Assembly (NCBI RefSeq): GCF_904846605.1
Contig: NZ_CAJHBI010000029.1
Coordinates: forward strand, 1 to 40,288
Direction: 5' to 3'
DNA: 40,288 nucleotides
Source: Psychrobacter sp. 72-O-c
Lineage (GTDB): Bacteria; Pseudomonadota; Gammaproteobacteria; Pseudomonadales; Moraxellaceae
A program made the position numbers and the translations under genes. Below the pieces are notes generated by a model. It had not been told where the DNA came from. It was given only the letters and a program-made list of their open reading frames with translations, and ran no database searches. How positions within the stretch are numbered: the first letter of the stretch is position 1; each line of letters opens with the position of its first letter. Positions 25,668 to 34,598 of this stretch are shown in pieces.

Positions 25668-26396
25668 TCAACTAGCTGGCATCGACAGGGGATAAGAGTG
25701 TCCACCACTTTGTAAAGTTAGTATGGTCTCATCATTTTGTTCTGTTAGTTCACCAATTTCGGTCAAATGATAAAACGCATTGCGACCGATAAGTGCGGTC
25801 AACCCATTTCTGATAGGCATATAAGGGCGTATTTGGGGCTCAGTCTGTGGCTTAGCTTGTAACTCAGTGTTATCCATTTGCGCTTCATTATTATTACTGT
25901 CACTAACATCAGGCTGATAAGCGCGTAGTATAATCGGATGCTCATCATCCAAACGCACCACATCACCGGTAGTAGTAGTAAACTCCAGCCAGTTCATATT
26001 ATCTTCAGTAACGATACCGACATTATTAATCAGTAGCGGCACATCCTCGACTTGAATTCGTAGCTTTTGTACTGGCGTTTTCAAAAAATACTCAGTAACG
26101 CCGTCTTGCTTTTCTTTCCATAGGATAGAAGCGAATAAATTTACTAATGACTCGCGGGTCATATGGCCACCCTCGTGCCACCACTCGCCGTTGGCTTTAA
26201 TCACCAAATCCATATCGATGACTTGCTCAGGATGCCATTCTTCTAATGGCGGTATCGCGCGCCCCTGCCGTGTTCCTGCCTCGGACTTTAGATATTGGCT
26301 TAGCGAATCCAAACTATTTAGACCAAATGTCACGTCCTGCGGGGTCTCAGAACTATTCATGGTATTATCAATCGTGTTGTTGGTAGCCTTGGTCAT
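25668..26396 (-). CDS. DUF1285 protein
   Basis: A 242-residue cytosolic protein matching DUF1285 as I recall it: AIPPLEEWHPEQVIDMDLVI, then GEWWHEGGHMTRESLVNLFA, FLKTPVQKLRIQVEDVPLLI, and IRNGLTALIGRNAFYHL. The usual length is about 180; a polar insert near 172-192 (SNNNEAQMDNTELQ) and a polar start explain the rest. AGGAG lies 8 nt before the ATG at 26396, with an alternative GTG one codon upstream. Function of the family unknown. It is the first gene of a minus-strand group with murI, with a 136-nt gap. Confidence 0.85.
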   Translation of the reverse strand: MTKATNNTIDNTMNSSETPQDVTFGLNSLDSLSQYLKSEAGTRQGRAIPPLEEWHPEQVIDMDLVIKANGEWWHEGGHMTRESLVNLFASILWKEKQDGVTEYFLKTPVQKLRIQVEDVPLLINNVGIVTEDNMNWLEFTTTTGDVVRLDDEHPIILRAYQPDVSDSNNNEAQMDNTELQAKPQTEPQIRPYMPIRNGLTALIGRNAFYHLTEIGELTEQNDETILTLQSGGHSYPLSMPAS

Positions 26397-26819
26397 CACA
26401 CACTCTCCTAACTATTAGTCAAAGTTTGGCGTATCCAGTATTACTATTAATTTTAGTTTCGGGTATGATAAAACACCATCGTCATTATAGACCCGTCATA
26501 TGAATCTTACTTTAACACTGATACCTATAAATGCGTATCGTGTTTGTAGGACTTTTCTTTTATAATGAGTAACGATTTTTTATTAAAATGGTCACATGGG
26601 TGTAGTTTTAATTGTCCTTTTACGTTATGGGTTGCTGTGATTACATATGATAACTTTCACATATGCTAGTCTTCAATAGTAACGTTGTTGAGTGATGCCG
26701 CAAAGACAGTTTTTATCGAGCAGCCATATGTCTGAGGTAAGTTAGCGTCGCAAGCTTTATTATTCAATTGTTATGCTAATGACGCCCTGAGATAAGCCAC
26801 TAAAAGTTTAGGAGTAGGT
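26397..26819. other. Divergent spacer between the DUF1285 gene and the ETF-QO gene
   Basis: No gene. A perfect TATAAT at 26561-26566 on the plus strand has only a weak -35 upstream. The hexamer CATATG occurs four times (26498, 26644, 26660, 26725); the middle two lie in the 16-bp-spaced pair ACATATG ... ACATATG. Whether these are operator half-sites is open. Confidence 0.45.
26561..26566 (+). promoter_or_regulatory. Possible -10 element upstream of the ETF-QO gene
   Basis: TATAAT matches the sigma-70 consensus exactly. The hexamer 17 nt before it (tcgtgt) is a poor -35. It lies about 250 nt before the ATG, so the leader would be long. Confidence 0.3.
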
Positions 26820-28826
26820 ATGCAAGAGCAAGACAAAAAAACGCCAGTCGTTGATACTGATATCGTCAACACTGATGCGCCAGCAACGGTAGAGCCAACA
26901 GATTCAGACACACCAGAGTTGACTACAGAGGTCCCAGCCGAAAATGTTGCGGTTGAAAATACAGAGCCTAAAGAAGCAAATCTTGATACCGTAGCTGTTG
27001 ATAAAGCAGTAGCTATCGATGAAGAATCTATCGAAAAAGCACCTACTGAAAATGAAGCTGCTGAAAAGGTAGCCGTTGATAAAGAGGTTGTTAAAAAAGA
27101 ACCTGCTGAAGAAACAGTAATCGAAAAAATAGCGGTTGAAAAAATACCTGAGCCCATTGCCCCAGAACCTGAGATTGAGCGTGAGTCGATGGAATTTGAC
27201 GTTATTGTAGTCGGCGGTGGTCCTGCCGGTTTATCTGCGGCTATTCGTCTACGCCAGTTGGCTATTGAAGCGGGCAACGACGAGTTTATGGTCTGTGTGG
27301 TCGAAAAAGGCGCTGAGTTTGGTGGTCATATTTTATCCGGTGCCGTTATTGAACCGCGTGCTTTAAATGAGTTGATTCCTGATTGGAAAGCTAAAGGCGC
27401 GCCATTAAATGTGCCAGCGATTGAAGATCGCGTGTATATGTTGGGGTCAGCGACTAAGAGCACTAAGCTTATCGACTCAGTTATTCCAGCCAGTATGCAC
27501 AACGAAGGCAATTATATTGTTTCATTGGCTAACGTTGTTCGTTGGTTAGCAGAGCAAGCTGAAGAGTTAGAAGTGATGATGTTCCCAGGCTTCCCTGCTG
27601 CTGACATCTTATATAACGATGACGGCTCAGTAAGGGGTATATTGACTGGCGATATGGGTGTCGCAGCAAATGGTGATGCCAAGGCTAGCTTTGAGCCAGG
27701 TTATGAATTATTAGCTAAATATACTATTTTTGCCGAAGGCTCTCGTGGTCATTTGGGCAAACGCTTAATTAGCCGCTTTAATCTTGATAAGGATTGTGAT
27801 CCTCAGCATTACGGCATTGGTCTCAAAGAATTGTGGGACATCGAGCCTGAAAAGCATGAGGAAGGTGTTGTTATGCACGGCTCAGGCTGGCCATTAACCG
27901 ATACTGGCTCTTCTGGCGGCTGGTGGTTGTACTTCGCTGAAAATAACCAAGTTAGCTTTGGTATAGTCATCGATTTATCTTACTCCAATCCTTATATGTC
28001 ACCTTTTGACGAATTACAACGCCTAAAATTGCATCCGCTCATTCGTAATGTTTTAGAAGGTGGTAAACGTATTTCCTATGGCGCACGCTCGCTTACCAAA
28101 GGCGGTCTAAACTCCTTACCAAAGTTCACCTTTCCTGGTGGTGTGTTAGTGGGAGATGATGCTGGATTCTTAAACCCTGCCAAAATCAAAGGTACACATA
28201 CCTCGATGAAGTCAGGCATGCTAGCAGCCGAAGCTATTTTTGAAGCGTTGCAAGCTGAACGTCAGCATGACGAAGTAATTGCCTATAGCACCATGTATAA
28301 AGAATCGTGGTTGTATCAGGATAATTACGAAGCGCGCAACTTCGCTCCAGCCATGCATCGCATGGGCCAATGGATGGGCGGCGCCTTTAACTTCATTGAA
28401 CAGAACTTGCTGGGTGGCAAAATGCCGCTGACTATTCATGATAACTTACGTGATTATGACCAGTTAGAACGTGCTAACCATGCCTATCAGCCGGAATATC
28501 CTAAGCCTGACGGTAAGCTGACATTTGATAAATCATCATCAGTATTTATTTCTAATACCAACCATACTGAAAACCAACCAAAGCATTTAAAATTAACCGA
28601 TCCTACCGTGCCTATTTCTATGAACTTGCCGTTGTATGCTGAGCCAGCACGTTTGTATTGTCCAGTTGGGGTTTATGAAGTAATCAAGGATGCTGAAGGT
28701 GCCCATTTTGTGATCAATTCGCAAAACTGTATCCATTGCAAAACCTGTGATATTAAAGATCCGTCACAAAACATCACTTGGGTAACTCCCGAAGGTGGTG
28801 GCGGTCCTAACTATCCAAACATGTAA
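26820..28826 (+). CDS. Electron transfer flavoprotein-ubiquinone oxidoreductase
   Basis: A 668-residue membrane-associated flavoprotein that passes electrons from ETF to ubiquinone. The catalytic core starts at about residue 120 (ERESMEFDVIVVGGGPAGLS, FAD Rossmann motif) and is about 549 residues, the normal size. A 4Fe-4S centre near the C-terminus is shown by LYCPVGVYEV, then NCIHCKTCDIKDPSQNI and the end GGGGPNYPNM. Residues 1-119 are an unusual acidic Val/Ala/Glu/Lys/Thr-rich extension with loose repeats (VAVDKAVAIDEESIEKAP, EKVAVDKEVVKKEPAEE). AGGAG precedes this first ATG, supporting the long form; an internal ATG at codon 124 lacks a good site. Confidence 0.93.
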   Translation: MQEQDKKTPVVDTDIVNTDAPATVEPTDSDTPELTTEVPAENVAVENTEPKEANLDTVAVDKAVAIDEESIEKAPTENEAAEKVAVDKEVVKKEPAEETVIEKIAVEKIPEPIAPEPEIERESMEFDVIVVGGGPAGLSAAIRLRQLAIEAGNDEFMVCVVEKGAEFGGHILSGAVIEPRALNELIPDWKAKGAPLNVPAIEDRVYMLGSATKSTKLIDSVIPASMHNEGNYIVSLANVVRWLAEQAEELEVMMFPGFPAADILYNDDGSVRGILTGDMGVAANGDAKASFEPGYELLAKYTIFAEGSRGHLGKRLISRFNLDKDCDPQHYGIGLKELWDIEPEKHEEGVVMHGSGWPLTDTGSSGGWWLYFAENNQVSFGIVIDLSYSNPYMSPFDELQRLKLHPLIRNVLEGGKRISYGARSLTKGGLNSLPKFTFPGGVLVGDDAGFLNPAKIKGTHTSMKSGMLAAEAIFEALQAERQHDEVIAYSTMYKESWLYQDNYEARNFAPAMHRMGQWMGGAFNFIEQNLLGGKMPLTIHDNLRDYDQLERANHAYQPEYPKPDGKLTFDKSSSVFISNTNHTENQPKHLKLTDPTVPISMNLPLYAEPARLYCPVGVYEVIKDAEGAHFVINSQNCIHCKTCDIKDPSQNITWVTPEGGGGPNYPNM

Positions 28827-28844
28827 ATTATAATGACTCTATAG

Positions 28845-28888
28845 AAAAACCGCTCTTAGCCATTTATATTTGGTTAGGAGCGGTTTTT
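28845..28888. terminator. Bidirectional terminator between the ETF-QO and AGCS genes
   Basis: AAAAACCGCTCTTAGCCA pairs with TGGTTAGGAGCGGTTTTT with two mismatches around an 8-nt loop. T- and A-tracts on both sides serve the convergent genes. Confidence 0.88.
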
Positions 28889-28913
28889 ATTTACCTAAAA
28901 TATTCAGTAGCCG

Positions 28914-30410
28914 TTAATCCGTCCAAGCATCACGATTGGCTTCGTCTTTAAGTTTGACAAAGTCATCAGGATTAAAGGTGATTTGCTCACCTGTTTTGCC
29001 TTCTTTGATTTGCCGCTCATAATCACGCAGTATTCTTAGCGCCACTGGTGACAAGAGGACAATTGCTACTAAGTTGGTCAATGCCATCAGACCCATCGAC
29101 AAATCAGCAAAGTTCCAAATAGCTGGTAAGCTAGCAACCGCCCCGATAAATACCATACCAAGCACTAGAAAACGAAACACCATAATCATTACTTTAGCGT
29201 TTCTGGCACCGGAGATAAATTCGAGGTTAGACTCACCATAGCTATAATTAGCAATGATAGAGGTAAACGAGAAGAAGAAAATGGCAATCGCTACAAAGAT
29301 AACACCCAAGTCACCGACATATTGTGACAGCGCTAACTGAGTCAGCTGGATACCTTCTTGCTCAACGTTAGGATCGACCACACCTGACAAAATAATGATT
29401 GAGGCAGTCGCTGTACAAATCACTAGCGTATCCATAAACACGCCCAGCATTTGCATAAAACCTTGTACTGCTGGATGATCAGGATAACTCTTTGCAGTAG
29501 CGGCAGCATTGGGCGCTGAACCCATACCCGCTTCATTAGAGAATAAACCGCGCTTAATACCGTTGATCATCGCTTGAGCAATACCATAACCAATTACCCC
29601 ACCTGCCGCTTGCTCGAAACCGAACGCTGACTTCACAATCAGTGCAATTGCCGATGGGAATTGACTGAAATTAGTCACAATGATAAATAGCGCCAATAAG
29701 ATATATAAAATGGCCATCACTGGCACCACTTTACCCGCAATGCGAGCAACCGAACGTAATCCGCCAAATACTACTGGCGTGACCAATACTACTAATACCA
29801 ATCCGGTCATCCATGTGGGGATACCAAAGGCCTCATTGGTTGCTTGGGCGATGGTATTTGACTGAACCCCATTGAACGCTAAACCAAAAGCAATCAGTAG
29901 ACAAATAGAGAAGAACACCGCCATCCAGCGCTGACCTAAGCCTTTTTCAATATAGTAAGCGGGACCACCACGATAAACATTATCGGTATGCGGAACTTTA
30001 TACGCTTGAGCCAAAGTAGACTCAACAAAGCTAGTAGACATGCCGACCAATGCGGTCATCCACATCCAAAATACCGCGCCTGGACCGCCAAGATAAATAG
30101 CAATCGCGACCCCTGCCAAGTTGCCAGTACCCACGCGCGCCGCTAAGGAAGTCATCAGCGCCTCAAAAGAGCTAATACCGCCATCTTTGCGCCCTTGATT
30201 GGAGGTACGTAATAACACCCACATGTGCCCAAAATGGCGAAACTGAATAAAACGGGTCGCAATCGTAAAATAAAGTCCTGCTCCGATCAGTACAAACATC
30301 AATAGCCCGTACCACGGATTGCTGGCAATTAACCACTCATTGTTACCCCAGATCACGCTAACACCGTAATTCACTGCGCTGTTAAACCAACCTGCTAGCT
30401 CCTCGCCCAT
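28914..30410 (-). CDS. Sodium:alanine/glycine symporter (AGCS family)
   Basis: A 498-residue inner-membrane protein with about ten to eleven hydrophobic segments. Family blocks are GISSFEALMTSLAARVGTGN, GNLAGVAIAIYLGGPGAVFW, KVPHTDNVYRGGPAYYIEKG and GIKRGLFSNEAGMGSAPNAA. It imports alanine, glycine or D-alanine with Na+ in characterised relatives; the substrate here is inferred. AAGGGGG lies 5-6 nt before the ATG. The leader upstream (30456-30497) holds a CRP-like site overlapping a nested hairpin. Confidence 0.93.
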   Translation of the reverse strand: MGEELAGWFNSAVNYGVSVIWGNNEWLIASNPWYGLLMFVLIGAGLYFTIATRFIQFRHFGHMWVLLRTSNQGRKDGGISSFEALMTSLAARVGTGNLAGVAIAIYLGGPGAVFWMWMTALVGMSTSFVESTLAQAYKVPHTDNVYRGGPAYYIEKGLGQRWMAVFFSICLLIAFGLAFNGVQSNTIAQATNEAFGIPTWMTGLVLVVLVTPVVFGGLRSVARIAGKVVPVMAILYILLALFIIVTNFSQFPSAIALIVKSAFGFEQAAGGVIGYGIAQAMINGIKRGLFSNEAGMGSAPNAAATAKSYPDHPAVQGFMQMLGVFMDTLVICTATASIIILSGVVDPNVEQEGIQLTQLALSQYVGDLGVIFVAIAIFFFSFTSIIANYSYGESNLEFISGARNAKVMIMVFRFLVLGMVFIGAVASLPAIWNFADLSMGLMALTNLVAIVLLSPVALRILRDYERQIKEGKTGEQITFNPDDFVKLKDEANRDAWTD

Positions 30411-30455
30411 AATGCCCCCTTATTCACACATTTTGCATGTGTTCTATGTTCGTGT

Positions 30456-30471
30456 TGTGACCCACATCACC
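30456..30471. promoter_or_regulatory. CRP/Vfr-like operator candidate upstream of the AGCS gene
   Basis: TGTGA-CCCACA-TCACC matches 9 of 10 bases of the TGTGA-N6-TCACA consensus of CRP-type regulators. It ends 46 nt before the AGCS start codon. It overlaps a hairpin (30464-30497), so the two readings compete. Confidence 0.4.
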
Positions 30472-30497
30472 TGCATTCTGAAATGCCTTAGTGATGC
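30464..30497 (-). promoter_or_regulatory. Nested hairpin in the leader of the AGCS gene
   Basis: On the minus strand GCATCAC pairs with GTGATGT (one G-T wobble), enclosing GCATT / AATGC with a 4-nt loop and small bulges on each side. A second stem, ACACAT / ATGTGT (30425-30441), lies nearer the start codon. No known riboswitch core such as the glycine type is recognised. Confidence 0.35.
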
Positions 30498-31582
30498 AAC
30501 CCCATCTCTCTACTTATTCATACTCGTTTAATTCTAGGCTCATTCAATATCTAGTCTATTCAAATACAAAGTTTGTGATTGGTATCATATTGCTATATTT
30601 AATCGCTATATTTTAACTGACTGCCCCTAATTTAACTGTTTCATATTTTTATTTTGGCTATTGTTTATTGTTAAACTTTTGAAGGGTTTTAAAATTATTT
30701 ATTAAAAGACAATTATTATGAATTTCTAGCTTTCATAAAACTTTTAGGACTTGATATTTTATGTAAGATTGTATAAATCTCATGTAAATTAGAAAATCTC
30801 ATTGTTATGCCTTTTAGCAATCATTCTATTAATTCTGTTCCTAAAATAAATGCCATTTGGGCTGTGTTAACTTTGAGATAAACATATAAATTTAAATCCT
30901 TAATATATATAAGGTGTTAGCGTGTTATCCTAGTAATCTCGGTGACTTGCACACTTCTTACCGACATAAGTTCCTTATGGTCTCTACTAAGCAAATATTT
31001 AGTTACATAAAGTAATTTAAATTTATTTATTGTTAATTAAGTCAATATTGTATATATTCCTAATAAGTTCGTAATTATATCTTGCAATACTTATTGGCAT
31101 GAATAACTAAGAACTTAGTACTTGAATAAGCTTTTCAGGACGATAAAGATAATAAAAAGACAGCGGATTGTCATGCCCTACCGACCTTCTTCAATGAACA
31201 CCACCATACTCATAAGATAAAATTAATAAAACCCATAATTAATGTATCCATAACCAATATGAGACGTCGTACAGATATTCTTTTAGATTATTAACACTAT
31301 TGTTCTACAATGCACTTTTTAGCAGAACCGAGCAGTTTATGTCCGTTTTATAAGGCTTCAATTTATACAAACTGGGGTAAAATTTGCTCATTTTATTGGT
31401 AATTTTGGGTTACTGAAACTAGTTGATTATTCTGATTTAGCAGTCTATAAAGCAAGTTTTATGATTGTAATATAGACCCCGTATCGAACTGTATCGCACT
31501 TTACGATAGACGCTAAACCACAATGACTTGTTAGATCCTAATTAGTAACTCTGTTTTTATTTCAGACAAAAGGAGTTGTCCT
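30498..31582. other. Long AT-rich spacer between divergent transporter genes
   Basis: About 1.1 kb with no frame I would defend, the longest gene-free stretch in the window. It must carry the promoters of the AGCS gene (minus) and the DUF4212/SSS operon (plus). A short hairpin ACATAAG-TTC-CTTATGGT lies near 30963-30980. TATCG recurs near 31480-31510 with a CGATA. I see no tRNA, repeat array or clear small-RNA terminator. Confidence 0.5.
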
Positions 31583-31843
31583 ATGGAAAAACACAACGAC
31601 ACATCCGGTTATTGGCGAGCCAATCTCCGTCTCATTACAGGTAGCCTAATTATTTGGGCCCTAGTTTCTTATGGTTTTGGAATCTTGCTACGTCCATTAT
31701 TGTCAGGTATCGCCATAGGCGGCACTGATTTAGGTTTTTGGTTTGCACAACAAGGATCTATTGGAATATTTATCATCTTAATTTTCTTCTACGCTTGGCG
31801 TATGAATAAACTCGATAAACAATATGGTGTAGAAGAGGAATAG
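31583..31843 (+). CDS. DUF4212 sodium/solute symporter small subunit
   Basis: An 86-residue protein with two transmembrane helices (about 16-38 and 50-70). It matches the DUF4212 pattern as I recall it: YWRANLRLITGSLIIWALVS, then GTDLGFWFAQQGSIGIF and a charged end (YAWRMNKLDKQYGVEEE). Such proteins precede the large SSS subunit and are thought to be its partner. AGGAG lies 8 nt upstream. The next gene begins 4 nt after the stop. Confidence 0.92.
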   Translation: MEKHNDTSGYWRANLRLITGSLIIWALVSYGFGILLRPLLSGIAIGGTDLGFWFAQQGSIGIFIILIFFYAWRMNKLDKQYGVEEE

Positions 31844-31847
31844 CCCT

Positions 31848-33716
31848 ATGAGTCAATTTACGATTAATATTATTTTTGTAGGCCTATCCTTCGCTTTATA
31901 CTTCGGTATTGCGATTTGGGCGCGCGCTGGTACAACCAGTGAGTTTTATGTGGCTGGTGGCGGTGTGCATCCCGTGGTGAACGGTATGGCAACGGCCGCT
32001 GACTGGATGAGTGCCGCGTCATTTATCTCAATGGCAGGTCTAATCGCTTCTAGCGGTTATGGCGCATCAACTTACTTGATGGGCTGGACGGGTGGTTATG
32101 TTCTACTCGCCATGCTGTTAGCGCCTTATTTACGTAAGTTTGGTAAGTTCACGGTCCCTGACTTTATTGGTGACCGTTTTTATTCCAAGACTGCGGCCAT
32201 GATTGCAGTCGTATGTTTGATTGTCGCATCCACTACTTATGTTATCGGACAGATGACTGGTGCTGGTGTTGCATTCTCACGTTTCTTAGAAGTTGAAAAT
32301 ACAACCGGACTGCTTATTGCTGCTGTCGTCGTATTTTTCTACGCCGTGCTTGGTGGTATGAAAGGAATTACCTATACGCAGGTTGCGCAGTATGTGGTTC
32401 TAATGATCGCTTATACGATTCCTGCGGTCTTTATATCGCTTGAATTGACTGGCAACCCAATTCCAGGTCTTGGTTTGTTCTCAACTCACACTGAATCAGG
32501 TCTTCCAATATTAACCAAGCTTAATCAAGTTGTCACCGATTTAGGTTTTACTTCTTATACTGCTGACGTACCTAACAAGCTCAACATGGTGCTATTTACC
32601 TTATCACTTATGATTGGTACGGCAGGTCTACCACACGTTATCATTCGCTTCTTCACAGTACCCAAAGTTGCTGATGCCCGCTGGACAGCCGGTTGGACCT
32701 TGGTATTTATATCGCTACTATACTTCACTGCTCCAGCAGTAGGTGCTATGGCGCGTCTAAACCTAATCGACACTATCTATCCACAAGGTGTTGAAGAACC
32801 TGCTATTAACTATGATCAACGTCCAGATTGGATGAATACTTGGGAAGAAACGGGTCTTATCAAGTACAACGATTTGAATAACGATGGCCGTATTCAGATG
32901 TATAACGATAGCGGCCTTGGTGCAGCAGAGCTGGCATTGACTGCGGCTCAAGCTGAGGGCGGCGACGTCGCTGCAGCAACCACTGCAGTTGCAACAGCAC
33001 AAGCAGCGCATGACTTAGAACTCGATGGACGCTTTACTGATGCGGGCTGGAAAGGTAATGAGTTAGACGTAAACGCTGATATCTTAGTATTGGCTAACCC
33101 CGAAATTGCACAGTTACCAGGCTGGGTTATTGGACTAATCGCCGCAGGTGGTTTGGCAGCAGCGTTATCAACGGCAGCTGGCCTATTACTCGCAATCTCA
33201 TCAGCGATCAGTCATGACTTGATTAAAAGAAACCTCAATCCAAATATCAGTGATAAAGGCGAGCTAAAAGTAGCGCGTATCACTATGGGTGTGGCGATTG
33301 TCATTGCCACATGGTTGGGTATTAATCCACCAGGATTTGCTGCACAGGTGGTTGCACTGGCCTTTGGTATTGCAGGCGCATCCCTGTTCCCTGTATTGAT
33401 GATGGGTATTTTCTCTAAGCGTATTAACAACCTCGGCGCTATCGCTGGTATGTTAACGGGTCTGATTAGTATCTTAGTCTATATCTTTATTTTCAAAGGC
33501 TGGTTCTTTATCAGTGGTACCGCAAACTTCCCTGATACTGCAGAGTATTGGTTGTTTGGTATCTCGCCATTATCATTCGGCGCGGTAGGTGCTTTACTTA
33601 ACTTTATCGTAGCATTCGCTGTGTCTTATGCTACTGCGCCACCACCGGCACATATCCAAGAGCTGGTTGAGAGCGTACGTTCTCCACGCGGTGCTGGCGG
33701 TGCAGTTGACCACTAA
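31848..33716 (+). CDS. Sodium:solute symporter (SSS family, DUF4212-partnered type)
   Basis: A 622-residue inner-membrane symporter with about twelve to thirteen helices. Family blocks are FYVAGGGVHPVVNGMATAAD, SGYGASTYLMGWTGGYVLLA, GQMTGAGVAFSRFLEV, GGMKGITYTQVAQY and GGLAAALSTAAGLLLAISS, the last for Na+ binding. Relatives carry acetate or other small monocarboxylates, so this substrate class is an inference. A hydrophilic loop between about 310 and 425 holds an EF-hand-like motif (DLNNDGRIQ, D342, N344, D346). It also holds an Ala/Gln-rich insert at 356-394 that makes the protein about 40 residues longer than expected. Translation is probably coupled to the DUF4212 gene. Confidence 0.92.
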   Translation: MSQFTINIIFVGLSFALYFGIAIWARAGTTSEFYVAGGGVHPVVNGMATAADWMSAASFISMAGLIASSGYGASTYLMGWTGGYVLLAMLLAPYLRKFGKFTVPDFIGDRFYSKTAAMIAVVCLIVASTTYVIGQMTGAGVAFSRFLEVENTTGLLIAAVVVFFYAVLGGMKGITYTQVAQYVVLMIAYTIPAVFISLELTGNPIPGLGLFSTHTESGLPILTKLNQVVTDLGFTSYTADVPNKLNMVLFTLSLMIGTAGLPHVIIRFFTVPKVADARWTAGWTLVFISLLYFTAPAVGAMARLNLIDTIYPQGVEEPAINYDQRPDWMNTWEETGLIKYNDLNNDGRIQMYNDSGLGAAELALTAAQAEGGDVAAATTAVATAQAAHDLELDGRFTDAGWKGNELDVNADILVLANPEIAQLPGWVIGLIAAGGLAAALSTAAGLLLAISSAISHDLIKRNLNPNISDKGELKVARITMGVAIVIATWLGINPPGFAAQVVALAFGIAGASLFPVLMMGIFSKRINNLGAIAGMLTGLISILVYIFIFKGWFFISGTANFPDTAEYWLFGISPLSFGAVGALLNFIVAFAVSYATAPPPAHIQELVESVRSPRGAGGAVDH

Positions 33717-33764
33717 GCTAGTATTTACAAGGCTTAGCTAATAGACCTATCGTTTGTTACTCTA

Positions 33765-33802
33765 TCACTCACAGGCAGCAACTGCTTGTGAGTGATTTTT
33801 TT
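33765..33802 (+). terminator. Intrinsic terminator of the symporter operon
   Basis: TCACTCACAGGCAG-CAA-CTGCTTGTGAGTGA with one mismatch, then seven T. Confidence 0.92.
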
Positions 33803-33898
33803 ATCCCAACACAGTTATAACTATATTTTCGTATTAATATAGTTATATGACCAGTGATTATTCAGTTAAATGCGCCTAGTGCGTTAAGGACATATCTT

Positions 33899-34444
33899 AT
33901 GCTTTTTGAGTTTATCGCTACCATTGCTGCCGGATTTGGACTAGCTGGGGTAGCACTCGTCATAACTCACCTCAGCAAACTAGCAGGTAAAAAAGCACCG
34001 AAATGGCTTATTCCCTTGTTTGGTGCGGCTGGCATCTTCGGCTTCCAAATACACCAAGAATACAACTGGTTCGATCAGCAAACCGCTCAGCTTCCTGAAG
34101 GCGTGACCGTCGTCAAAAAGATTGAAAATAGCACCTGGTTTCGCCCATGGTCGTATGTTAAACCGCAAACATTTCGCTTTATGGCAGTAGATAGTGGCCA
34201 TGCGAGCACTCAAGTGGACAATCCAAAAATCTATCTAGTAAATTTATATCTATTCGAGAGACGCCTAAGTGTTCAGAAAATTCCACAAGTCATTGACTGT
34301 GCTGCGCCTGCACGCGCAGATTATCTGATACCAACGAAAGACAATCAATTGACTGTTAAAGAGCACGTTGAAAAAACGACTAAGTGGCGACCCTTAGCGA
34401 CAGATGATCCATTGTTTATTAGTGTTTGCTCAGAAAAGGGCTAA
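33899..34444 (+). CDS. Unknown protein with two N-terminal membrane helices
   Basis: Not recognised. 181 residues, with transmembrane segments at about 3-25 (FIATIAAGFGLAGVALVITH) and 34-52 (WLIPLFGAAGIFGFQIH). A soluble domain with beta-rich segments (QTFRFMAVD, KIYLVNLYLFERRL) follows. There are two Cys in the soluble part (VIDCAAPARADYL, VCSEKG). The start at 33899 is chosen because AAGGA lies 8 nt upstream; a longer frame from a GTG at 33854 has no site. Single gene after a strong terminator. The next gene is on the opposite strand. Confidence 0.72.
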   Translation: MLFEFIATIAAGFGLAGVALVITHLSKLAGKKAPKWLIPLFGAAGIFGFQIHQEYNWFDQQTAQLPEGVTVVKKIENSTWFRPWSYVKPQTFRFMAVDSGHASTQVDNPKIYLVNLYLFERRLSVQKIPQVIDCAAPARADYLIPTKDNQLTVKEHVEKTTKWRPLATDDPLFISVCSEKG

Positions 34445-34598
34445 GCAATATGGCAAAGGGTATAGCTATATAGTAAATAGTAATAAAAGAGTGGTGATAA
34501 GAGATCGATAATAAAAGAGTAGTGACAACCAATTACTTGGTGAGAGATGTGTTTGGATTGGTCGCATAATAACGACGCTCAATGGCGCCTAGTAACAC

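Noticed and set aside
26771..27277. 168-codon Ser/Thr-rich frame antisense to the ETF-QO extension
   Set aside because: It mirrors the biased codon use of the extension and has no ribosome site; the plus-strand gene has one.
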